From CAYJRR01 sp964372275 [NCBI: uncultured bacterium] (GTDB taxonomy: Bacteria > CAYJRR01), in NCBI GenBank assembly GCA_964372275.1, contig CAYJRR010000024.1, forward strand, positions 1-40,894: a stretch of 40,894 bases of DNA, given 5' to 3'. Each line of letters starts with the position of its first letter. The first letter of the stretch is position 1. Below the pieces are notes generated by a model, which was not told where the DNA came from, did no database searches, and worked only from the letters and a program-made list of their open reading frames with translations. The position numbers and the translations under genes were made by a program. Positions 1 through 8,574 of the stretch are shown in pieces.

Positions 1-1347
<1,347 letters not shown>

Positions 1348-1369
1348 ACGGTCTTTTCTCTCCTGGCTT

Positions 1370-3394
1370 CTATTTCACCTTGGCGAGCGCGGCGTGCGTC
1401 TCGCGTAGCTCGACCAGGATGCGATTCATCCGGTCGGAATCGTGGAGGCGGTCGGCCGCGGCGTAGTCGAGCCGCAGCTCCTTCTCGCGGTCCTCGAGGG
1501 CGCGGCGTCGAAAGACCTGGCGGCATCGACCGAACGTCAGGTCGTCGGCCCCGGGGTCGCGTCCCCCCGGCTCGTCGGCCACCAGGGCGGTGATCACGCG
1601 GCGCTCCGCCTCGGTGAGGTCGGCGATATCGGACAGGACGGCGGCAACGTTCGGTTCATCGCGGCTGTCGTCTCCGTCGCCGCCGGAAGATCCTCGCACG
1701 ACAGCCTCGGCGATGCGTTCGCCGAGGCTGCGGAGGCCAGAGTCCCGGAATTGGAGGAGCGTCTGTTCGGCGCGAACGATACCAGCGATGCGTCGGCTCC
1801 CCAACATCAATCGCAGCAGCATCTCTTCGAAATTCCGTTCCTTGGCGGTCGCCGTTCGCAGCTTCTGGGCGACCGTCAGATCGGCCCCCGGGGGCGGTTC
1901 GGGCTCAAAACGGCCGCGGAAGCCCTTCGCCGACGTCCCGAAACGGTCGCGTCTATACTTCGTAAATCCAGAAGATCCAAAACGTTTTTGATGATCGACG
2001 ACGCGCGTGCCGGCGACCATCGGCGGGGACGCGGCCGCGCCCCCCGCCGGACTTGGAGCGTCACCGCCGCGTGCGGCGGCGCGCGAGGCGCCGCGGGCCA
2101 ACGCCTGGGCGACCGCCTCCGGACTCAAGCCCAGCTTCCCCGCCAGCTCGTTCGCGTACCCGGTCCGTTCCACCGGATTGGGTACCTTGGCGAAGACCGG
2201 CGCCACGCGCTCCAGGATCGCCGCGCGCTCGGCGGCCGACCTCCCCTTCGCCTTCTGCCCCAGGTCGCCGATGAAGTACTCGGCGAGGGGAACGGCACCC
2301 TCGAGAAACGTCGCGAACGCCTCCGGTCCGATCTCGCGCACGTAGGTGTCGGGATCGTGCCCCTGCGGGAGCCCCGCGTATCGCGCCGCGATCCCCGCCT
2401 CGAAGAAGATCGGAAGGGCGCGGATCGCGGCGCGGCGGCCGGCGTCGTCGCCGTCGTAGAGCAGGATCGCCGTCTTCGGCGCGAAGCGGCGCAACACCGC
2501 CAGGTGTCCGGGGGTGAGCGCCGTTCCGCAGGTCGCCACGACCTCGCCGATCCCGGCCTGGGCAAGACCGAGCAGGTCGAAGTACCCCTCGACCACGATC
2601 ACCCGCTCGGTCTTCCCGATCGGCGCGCGCGCGTGGTCGAGCCCGTAGAGCGCATCGGACTTCTTGTAGACCGGGCTTTCGGAGGAGTTGAGGTACTTCG
2701 GCGACGAATCGCCCGCGGTCGTCGGTCCGTCCATCTTGCGACCGCCGAAGCCGATGACCCGCCCGCGTCCGTTCGTCACCGGAAAGACGAGCCGCTCGTG
2801 AAAGCGGTCGTACAGGCCCGGCCCGCTCCGCCGGCGGGAGAACAGGCCCGCGCGCTCGCCGACGTTCGGGTCGTGGCGGTTGGCGCGCCACCAGATGGCG
2901 AGGGCGTCCCAGCCGGGACCGCAGTAGCCGAGGCCGAACGCCTCCTCGATCTCTCGGCCGATGCCGCGCTCGCGCAGGTAGTCGCGCGCGGCGCGCCCGG
3001 CGGCGGCGGCGAGCGTCCCCTGGAAGAAGGTTCGCGCCTGCTCGTTCGCCTCGAGCATCCGGTCGTTCTCGGTGCGCGCCGCCGCCTGCTCGGGGGTGAG
3101 CGGCGTCTTCGGAAGGTCGACGCCGCAGGCCTTGGCGAGCTCCTCCACCACCTCCATGAAGGCGCGGTTCTCCTGCTTCATCACGAAGCCGAAGACGTCC
3201 CCCCCTTCGCCGCAGCCGAAGCAGTGCCAGATGCCGCGCGCCTCGTTGACGTTGAACGAGGGGGTCTTCTCGCCGTGGAAGGGACACAGACCCTTGAGAG
3301 CGGTCCCGGACCGTGTGAGCGCGACGGTGCGCCCCACCACCTCCGCGAGGCTCGTCCTCGCGCGGATCTCCTCGATGATCTCCCGGGAAAGCAC
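1370..3394 (-). CDS. dnaG: DNA primase DnaG
   Basis: Synthesises RNA primers at the replication fork. It is 674 residues, slightly longer than the usual 580-660. The N-terminal zinc finger uses C37, H40, C58 and C61 (CPFH...CFGC). The catalytic core has the TOPRIM motifs EGYFD (269-273) and DGDDAG (314-319). A Gly/Ala/Pro-rich linker near 430-500 separates the core from a helicase-binding C-terminal domain. The start is GTG ([10 protein letters not shown]), chosen because the conserved N-terminus begins there and the yqeY stop is 8 bp upstream. Part of rpsU-yqeY-dnaG-rpoD. The linker looks lineage-specific and low in complexity. Confidence 0.97.
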   Translation of the reverse strand: MLSREIIEEIRARTSLAEVVGRTVALTRSGTALKGLCPFHGEKTPSFNVNEARGIWHCFGCGEGGDVFGFVMKQENRAFMEVVEELAKACGVDLPKTPLTPEQAAARTENDRMLEANEQARTFFQGTLAAAAGRAARDYLRERGIGREIEEAFGLGYCGPGWDALAIWWRANRHDPNVGERAGLFSRRRSGPGLYDRFHERLVFPVTNGRGRVIGFGGRKMDGPTTAGDSSPKYLNSSESPVYKKSDALYGLDHARAPIGKTERVIVVEGYFDLLGLAQAGIGEVVATCGTALTPGHLAVLRRFAPKTAILLYDGDDAGRRAAIRALPIFFEAGIAARYAGLPQGHDPDTYVREIGPEAFATFLEGAVPLAEYFIGDLGQKAKGRSAAERAAILERVAPVFAKVPNPVERTGYANELAGKLGLSPEAVAQALARGASRAAARGGDAPSPAGGAAASPPMVAGTRVVDHQKRFGSSGFTKYRRDRFGTSAKGFRGRFEPEPPPGADLTVAQKLRTATAKERNFEEMLLRLMLGSRRIAGIVRAEQTLLQFRDSGLRSLGERIAEAVVRGSSGGDGDDSRDEPNVAAVLSDIADLTEAERRVITALVADEPGGRDPGADDLTFGRCRQVFRRRALEDREKELRLDYAAADRLHDSDRMNRILVELRETHAALAKVK

Positions 3395-3402
3395 CGACCC
3401 GC

Positions 3403-3846
3403 TTACGTGAGCTGAGCCTTCACCGCCGCGCTGATGCGGCCCCCTTCGGCGCGGCCGGCGAGCCGGGTCATGGCGGCCTTCATCACCTTCCCCATGTCCT
3501 TGGGACCTGCGGCTCCGGTCTCCCGGATGACGGCCGAGATCTCGGACGCGAGGGACGCGTCGTCGATCTGGCTCGGAAGGTAGGCCTCGAGGATCCGGAT
3601 CTCCGCCGACTCCTTGTCGACGAGATCCTGCCGCCCCCCCTTGGCGTACATCTCGACCGACTCCTTGCGCTGCTTGATCAACGTCTGCAGCACCGACGTC
3701 ACCTCGCCGTCGTCGAGGGGCGCCTTCTTGTCGATCTCCTTGTTCTTGAAGGTCGAGATCGCCATGCGCAGACAGTCGGTCTTGAGCGGATCGCGCGCCT
3801 TGGTGGCGGCGATCATGTCGGCCTGGATCTTCTCGCGTAACGTCAT
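3403..3846 (-). CDS. yqeY: GatB/YqeY domain protein
   Basis: A 147-residue YqeY family protein, related to the tail domain of the GatB amidotransferase subunit; its cellular role is not firmly established. It starts MTLREKIQADMIAATKARD, with the family motifs RILEAYLPSQ and GPKDMGKVM further on. An in-frame start 17 codons upstream exists, but the internal ATG at 3846 has a strong GGGAGAGG ribosome site and fits the family's N-terminus, so it is preferred. Its place between rpsU and dnaG is common in many phyla and supports the call. The hairpin at 3870-3895 lies in its leader. Confidence 0.93.
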   Translation of the reverse strand: MTLREKIQADMIAATKARDPLKTDCLRMAISTFKNKEIDKKAPLDDGEVTSVLQTLIKQRKESVEMYAKGGRQDLVDKESAEIRILEAYLPSQIDDASLASEISAVIRETGAAGPKDMGKVMKAAMTRLAGRAEGGRISAAVKAQLT

Positions 3847-3869
3847 CGACCTCTCCCGGACGATGGAAC

Positions 3870-3895
3870 GGGGCGCCGCGAGCGCGCGGCGCCCC
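3870..3895 (-). terminator. strong hairpin between rpsU and yqeY (attenuator or processing site)
   Basis: Perfect 11-bp GC-only stem (GGGGCGCCGCG with its complement) around a 4-base loop, starting 6 nt after the rpsU stop codon. No T tract follows on the minus strand, so full intrinsic termination is doubtful. Partial termination or an RNA stability and processing element that sets S21 output above primase and sigma output is more likely. In E. coli a partial terminator lies between rpsU and dnaG, which makes the position suggestive. Confidence 0.6.
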
Positions 3896-3901
3896 ACTTC
3901 G

Positions 3902-4117
3902 CTACCGCTCCACCTTCGGACGCTCCACTTTGGGGCGCCCCTTCTTCTTCGCCCGCTTGCGCGCGGCGATCGCCTTCTTCTTCTTCTTCACCGAAGGCTT
4001 CTCGTAGTGCTCGCGCTTGCGGATCTCGGAAAGGATCCCGCTCTTCTCGCACGCCTTCTTGAATCGGCGCAGCGCGCTCTCGAAACTCTCGCCTTCGCGG
4101 ACTCGGATTCCTGCCAT
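3902..4117 (-). CDS. rpsU: 30S ribosomal protein S21
   Basis: Small-subunit ribosomal protein of 71 residues starting [19 protein letters not shown]. It has the family's [10 protein letters not shown] and [10 protein letters not shown] segments and a Lys/Arg-rich tail ending in a duplicated RPKVER. The ATG is preceded by AAAGGGGG at suitable spacing. It is the first gene of the rpsU-yqeY-dnaG-rpoD operon. A plausible promoter lies about 95 bp upstream. The repeated RPKVE tail is slightly longer than in typical S21. Confidence 0.97.
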   Translation of the reverse strand: MAGIRVREGESFESALRRFKKACEKSGILSEIRKREHYEKPSVKKKKKAIAARKRAKKKGRPKVERPKVER

Positions 4118-4209
4118 TCGAAGCTACCCCCTTTCGAGGCCCGATTGGGTCCCTCGCAGGACCCGCGGCCGTCACCTCCGCGGCCGAAGCGGCCGTTTCG
4201 GAACGGCGG

Positions 4210-4239
4210 ACGCTAGCACGCCGTCATCGCGAGCCGCAA
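4210..4239 (-). promoter_or_regulatory. candidate sigma-70 promoter for the rpsU operon
   Basis: On the minus strand TTGCGG (4239-4234) and TAGCGT (4215-4210) are separated by 18 bp, with TGC just before the -10 box giving an extended -10. The predicted start would leave a leader of roughly 85 nt before rpsU. Read by eye; no transcript data. Confidence 0.4.
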
Positions 4240-4271
4240 CCGGCGTCCGCCGCGGAACTCGCACGCCGGCG

Positions 4272-4724
4272 TCAGCGGTCGGCTTCGCAGAGGACGCGGT
4301 AGATCTCCTCCGGCCCCGCCGCGTCCAGCAGCGCCTCGCGCACCGGACGCGCGCGCAACAGGTTCGCGGCGCGCGCCAACGCCTTCAGGTGGACCGCCGG
4401 GAGATGCTCGGGGGTGAAGATGGCGAAGTACAGGCGCACCGCGCTCCCGTCGCCCGGACCCATCACCACCCCCTCTCTCGACCGCCCGAAACTGGCGGCG
4501 AGATTCCGGAGTCCGGGGTGGCGGGCGTGGGGAAGCGCCACGCCGTCGCCGACCCCCGTCGAGCTCAACGCCTCGCGCGCGAGCAGGCGGCGCACCAGGT
4601 CGGCCGGTTCGATCCCTTCCGACCGCGCCACGGGCCCGCAGACCTCGGCGAAGACCGACGCCGCATCGCGCCCACGAAGGTCCGCGAGGATCGCGTCTGG
4701 CCTAAGGAATTCGGAGATCCGCAT
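4272..4724 (-). CDS. PTS EIIA domain protein (PtsN/fructose type)
   Basis: A 150-residue single EIIA domain of the fructose/nitrogen type. The phosphorylated histidine is H66 in GVALPHARHPGL, and the later HLPAVHLKALA segment is also typical. Such stand-alone domains usually act as regulators (EIIA-Ntr-like) rather than sugar transporters. No EI, HPr, EIIB, EIIC or rpoN gene is visible in the window, so the phosphate donor must lie elsewhere. Starts at ATG with only a weak GAGG upstream. It lies upstream of rpsU on the same strand, separated by 154 bp. Confidence 0.88.
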   Translation of the reverse strand: MRISEFLRPDAILADLRGRDAASVFAEVCGPVARSEGIEPADLVRRLLAREALSSTGVGDGVALPHARHPGLRNLAASFGRSREGVVMGPGDGSAVRLYFAIFTPEHLPAVHLKALARAANLLRARPVREALLDAAGPEEIYRVLCEADR

Positions 4725-4790
4725 GCCTCGGTCACGCGTGCATCGACGCGCGCCGGCCGAGTAGAACTCTGCGTGCCGCGATTGTCCAGG

Positions 4791-5639
4791 CTACAGGTCG
4801 GCCGGCGGCGCGGCGGTCGGCGCTTCGGGCGAGTCGACGCCGGCGGAGGACGGCGGCGCCGGCGCCGGTTTCGGACTTCGGTCGGTGGCGACGGTCAGGC
4901 CGAGGAACGGATAGGCGAAGACGCCATCCCCGCCGAACTGCTTCACCGGGTACTCCGTGCTCTCCAGGTAGAACGTGAGCCCCGGCGAGAGCTGGATGCG
5001 GCGGCCGAGGTTCAGGCCGATGAAGCCGCCGGCCTGCCAGAAGCTTCCACGGCGCGTGAAGGAATCGGTCACCTCGTCGGTGTCGGGGTCCCGCTCCTCG
5101 AAGTCGGCGACCCCCGAGAACAAGGTCAGCACCGGGCCGCCGTAGATCGCGAGGTAGTCGTTGGCGTGCAGCGAGATCGTGAACGGAAGGTCGACCACGG
5201 TGCCGGCCACGGTGTAGCTCCCCTCGACCGTCGGAGGATCGCCGATGCTGTAGTCGCCGCCGTCCCGGAAGCGGCCGACCGACACCTCGAGCGCGGTCTT
5301 GAACTCCGGCCGGTTCACGAGGGTGTGCCTCGCGCCGACCTTCCAGCCGGCCGGGAAGAGCTTGCCGAGGACCTCGGTGCGGTCGGCGATCCCGTAGTGG
5401 AGCTCGAGGTCGATCGGCAGAAACGTGAAGGCGTGGTGGTCCACCACCCGATCGCCGTCCTCGTTCTCCCGGTCGAGGCCGTAGGCCCCCGACTTCTGGA
5501 TGTGGATCCCCCCGCCCCCCTGGACGTTCCCCTTTCCCAGCGGCTTGGCGGTTTGGTAGTGCGAAACCGAGATCGGAGCGCAGGCCGCGGCGAGGACGAG
5601 CGGCAGCGCGCGCGCGGCGATGGACGCGAGACGTGTCAT
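4791..5639 (-). CDS. putative outer-membrane lipoprotein, beta-rich
   Basis: Function unknown; 282 residues. The N-terminus MTRLASIAARALPLVLAAAC is a lipoprotein signal with the lipidated Cys at about residue 20. The mature part begins APISVSHYQTAKPLGKGN and alternates short polar and aromatic strands (for example FTISLHANDYLAIYGGPV) ending in a Pro/Ala-rich tail, as in small beta-barrel-like envelope proteins. In-frame sequence runs 37 codons further upstream, but the ATG at 5639 has GGAGGGGGTC in front and begins a proper signal peptide. Lies 107 bp after the DUF1704 gene. Two near-identical GTATCCC(C)GGAG blocks (5660-5671 and 5710-5720) sit in that gap. Confidence 0.75.
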   Translation of the reverse strand: MTRLASIAARALPLVLAAACAPISVSHYQTAKPLGKGNVQGGGGIHIQKSGAYGLDRENEDGDRVVDHHAFTFLPIDLELHYGIADRTEVLGKLFPAGWKVGARHTLVNRPEFKTALEVSVGRFRDGGDYSIGDPPTVEGSYTVAGTVVDLPFTISLHANDYLAIYGGPVLTLFSGVADFEERDPDTDEVTDSFTRRGSFWQAGGFIGLNLGRRIQLSPGLTFYLESTEYPVKQFGGDGVFAYPFLGLTVATDRSPKPAPAPPSSAGVDSPEAPTAAPPADL

Positions 5640-5746
5640 GGACCCCCTCCACGCGGAGCGTATCCCCGGAGGTTCTCCGCGTCGAGGCGTGCCACGCGGC
5701 GCGCGCGGTGTATCCCGGAGACGCCTCGGCCCCGGGTGCGCCTCCC

Positions 5747-7159
5747 TCAACCTTTCGTATCGGCCGCGATCGGGACGACGTCGGCGAGCTTCTTCTCCGC
5801 CTTCTTTCCGATCGCGCCGGCCGCCGGAAGCGCCGCCGCCGCCGTCCCCGGCGCCGAGGCCGCGCTGCCGGGCAGCGGCGCGGCGAGCGGTTCGGCCTCC
5901 GGCTCGGGCGTGACGCGGCTCCCCGCCCCCGCCAGGAACGCCGTCTCACGGCTCTCGTAGTGATCGGCGACCTTCTTCACGTCGAAGCGGTTCATCGTCG
6001 CCGAATGGGTGAACATGGCGTCGACCCAGTCCATGTTCCGGTACCAGGCGGGGATGTAGGTGGGACCGACCACCAGCCCCTCCCGCATCAGCTCGCGCAC
6101 CAGCGCCACGTCGTCGACGTGCATCTTGCCGGCGAGGAAGGCGCGCAAGGAGTCGGTGTCCCCTTTGAGGAGGATGGTGCGGAAGAAGTTGAACGTCTTG
6201 CAGTAGCCCCGCTGGTAGCAGGCGTCCTTGGTGAACGGGGCGCCGCCATTCAGATCGCCACCTCGAAAAATCCGTTCGCACATCGCGGCCGACTTTTGCG
6301 GAGCGAACTTCAGGAGGAAATAGTTGTAGACCTGGAGGAAGTTGGCGCCGCGCTGGGCCATGTCGACGCCGATCGTCCGTTCCCCCAGCTCGATGAAGCG
6401 GTTGTTGGTGACGCTGCCGGTCAGGTACTCGGCCAGGATCGCGCCCCCCTCCTGGCACTCGGTGAATCGCGGGAGGCCGATCCCCAGCACGCTCAAGGTC
6501 GGCTGCCGGAAGCCGTTGAGCGAGGTGAGCACGTGCCACAGCCCCTCGTGATGGGCCAAGGCCCGCACCTTGGCCTCGGAGAACCACTCCCCCTTCTTCA
6601 CCGCCACGGTCGTCGCCCCGGCGGCGGCGTTGGAGGTGATCCGCTCCGACTCCTTGATCCGGCACTTCCGGCCGAGGTGTTGCTCGACGATGACGCGGAT
6701 CCGCTCCACCGCCTCGCCGGAGGGGATGTCGAACACCTCGTGCTTCGACGGCGGGCGCCCGGCCCACAGCTTGGCGATCGCCAGGTTGTCGACCGACTCG
6801 TCGACGAACCCGTCGTCGGCGCGCCCGTAGACCTTGATCGAGAACTCGTTGAATCGCTTCGTCCCGCGCGCCTCGAGCATGCGGACGACGTCGACGAACT
6901 CGTCGCATTTCCGCCGAAGCAGCTCCTCGAGCGGGTTCTGCCCCTGGATGTCGCGCCCGATCCCCTCCAGCTCCTCGATCTTCTCCTTCACGTCGAACGG
7001 CAGCGGCGCGTAGACCGGGCGCGGAAGCTGCGTCGCGTTGCGGGCGAAAAATCGCCGGTGGACGTTGTCGTCCCAGTTGATCGCCTTCAGGATCCGGATC
7101 GGGCGCTGCGCCGCGACGAGACGGTCGGAGAGCTTCCCGATGTACTCACGGCCCGTCAC
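5747..7159 (-). CDS. DUF1704 / QEGLA-motif family putative metallopeptidase
   Basis: About 470 residues, belonging to the DUF1704 (TIGR02421-like) family, related to the eukaryotic MATCAP tyrosine carboxypeptidases. The zinc site reads HHEGLWH (H204, E205, H209: HExxxH), followed by the family signature as ECQEGGAILAEYLTG (E237 the likely third ligand). The usual QEGLA is QEGGA here. The bacterial substrate is unknown. The tail (about 405-470) is an Ala/Pro-rich low-complexity extension. The start is uncertain: the GTG at 7159 is the last in-frame start before the conserved N-terminus, but its AGGAG is immediately adjacent. Divergent from the operon starting at 7222. Confidence 0.82.
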   Translation of the reverse strand: MTGREYIGKLSDRLVAAQRPIRILKAINWDDNVHRRFFARNATQLPRPVYAPLPFDVKEKIEELEGIGRDIQGQNPLEELLRRKCDEFVDVVRMLEARGTKRFNEFSIKVYGRADDGFVDESVDNLAIAKLWAGRPPSKHEVFDIPSGEAVERIRVIVEQHLGRKCRIKESERITSNAAAGATTVAVKKGEWFSEAKVRALAHHEGLWHVLTSLNGFRQPTLSVLGIGLPRFTECQEGGAILAEYLTGSVTNNRFIELGERTIGVDMAQRGANFLQVYNYFLLKFAPQKSAAMCERIFRGGDLNGGAPFTKDACYQRGYCKTFNFFRTILLKGDTDSLRAFLAGKMHVDDVALVRELMREGLVVGPTYIPAWYRNMDWVDAMFTHSATMNRFDVKKVADHYESRETAFLAGAGSRVTPEPEAEPLAAPLPGSAASAPGTAAAALPAAGAIGKKAEKKLADVVPIAADTKG

Positions 7160-7221
7160 CTCCTGAAATGATAAGTCTTTTCGCGGAGATTCGCAATCGC
7201 GCGTGTTACGATGGAGCGGCC

Positions 7222-8574
7222 ATGCGGCACGTCGTCGCGTCCGCGGCGCTTGTCCTCGCGGCCCTCCTCCCCAGCACGGCCCCGGGCCAGCCGATCGCGG
7301 GTCCCGATCGCGCATTGCTGCGCCGCGCGGTCGGCGAGGAGTTCGTCGACCGCCTCGACATCCTCTGGTTCGAGCAGGGGCGCTTCGTCTTCGCCTACGG
7401 CAACGGCCGGCTCTTCGGCATCGACGTGCGGGCGGCGATGGGGAATCCGGCGGCGCTGCGCAGCACCACCGGGATCAAGTGGGAGAACTTCCTCGCCCAC
7501 TTCAACAGCCGCCTGGTGCTTCTCGCCTCGCAGTTCCCGGGGCAGCTCTATCCCGACGGCGTGCGGGTGCAGGAGCGGATCGTCTTCCGGGGACTCACCG
7601 AGCCGTTCAACGACATGGCGCTCGAGGAGCAGATCGACCTCGCCGGCTACCTGATGCGCACCTCGGCGCTGGCCGGGGCCAACGAAGACGAGACGATGCG
7701 GGCCTTCGCCTTCGCCGGCTACTTCGGCGGCGGGCTCGGAGCCGCCTACATGCTGTCGCAGAACAGCGTCACCCTCCCCGTCACCTTCAAGCTCCACAAG
7801 GGGCAGATCGGCACCCGTCCCTACGACGTGCGGTGGCGGGTGCGCGTCGACGAGCTGGGGTTCGGGACGACGCGTCACCCCGACCTCTCCACGCGGCTGT
7901 CGCTTCGGCTCCAGAACTTCTCGGAAGGGCGGATCGACTTCGGCTGGAAGGACGCCTTCCACGGCTCCCGCCCGGCGAGGTTGTTCGTCCGCGGCACGCA
8001 GGACTGGCGCCGCTATGGAACCTACTACGTCGCCGCCGACCAGACCTGGAACCCGGTACGGCAGCGGAACGACTACGGCTGGCTGGTCGGGGCGCAGGCC
8101 GACGTGATCTCCCCGGGGCGCGAAGGGGACAGCCGGGTGCGGACCGGTTTCGAATATTCGATGAAGAACGCTACCAAGCTTCCGGAGCGCTATCTGCTCG
8201 ACCTCTACCACCGGCAGAGTCTGTTCCGCGGCCTGCGGGACTTCGTCATCCAGGGGCGCGGCGCGTTGCTCGTCGACGGGATCCGCTTCCGCGGGGTCGG
8301 GGGAGAGCTGCGCGCGTCGTACCTGATCGGCAGCAACGTGCCGCGATACTCGACCGCCTACTCGCGCGCCGACTGGGACCGGTTCGCCCGCATCTACGTG
8401 CTGGTGGAAGGGGACACCGTCGACCGGCGCAAGCGCGCCTGGAGCGCGCGCGTCGTCTATGCCGCCCCCTTCGACATCGACCGCGCGGTGGAGTCGATCG
8501 TCGGGCGCGTCGATCGTTGGCTCCACCCGGTCCCCGACGGCGACGAGAACGATCCGGAGACCGGCCCGACATGA
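7222..8574 (+). CDS. secreted protein of unknown function, first gene of sensor operon
   Basis: Not recognised. 450 residues with a clear Sec signal (MRHVVASAALVLAALLPSTAPG, cleavage near APG/QP). The first 160 mature residues are mixed alpha/beta (RLDILWFEQGRFVFAYGNGR). The rest is rich in alternating aromatic and polar strands (LSLRLQNFSEGRIDFGW, YYVAADQTW), suggesting a beta-rich periplasmic or outer-membrane protein. An ATG at 7168 is in frame, but the ATG at 7222 has GGAG at 5 nt and begins the signal peptide. Its stop overlaps the kinase start as ATGA, so it may deliver or bind the signal sensed by the kinase (inference). Confidence 0.75.
   Translation: MRHVVASAALVLAALLPSTAPGQPIAGPDRALLRRAVGEEFVDRLDILWFEQGRFVFAYGNGRLFGIDVRAAMGNPAALRSTTGIKWENFLAHFNSRLVLLASQFPGQLYPDGVRVQERIVFRGLTEPFNDMALEEQIDLAGYLMRTSALAGANEDETMRAFAFAGYFGGGLGAAYMLSQNSVTLPVTFKLHKGQIGTRPYDVRWRVRVDELGFGTTRHPDLSTRLSLRLQNFSEGRIDFGWKDAFHGSRPARLFVRGTQDWRRYGTYYVAADQTWNPVRQRNDYGWLVGAQADVISPGREGDSRVRTGFEYSMKNATKLPERYLLDLYHRQSLFRGLRDFVIQGRGALLVDGIRFRGVGGELRASYLIGSNVPRYSTAYSRADWDRFARIYVLVEGDTVDRRKRAWSARVVYAAPFDIDRAVESIVGRVDRWLHPVPDGDENDPETGPT

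Noticed and set aside
7203-7222. TACGAT as a -10 box for the gene at 7222
   Set aside because: It would leave almost no leader before an ATG that has a ribosome site, and no -35 is at proper spacing.
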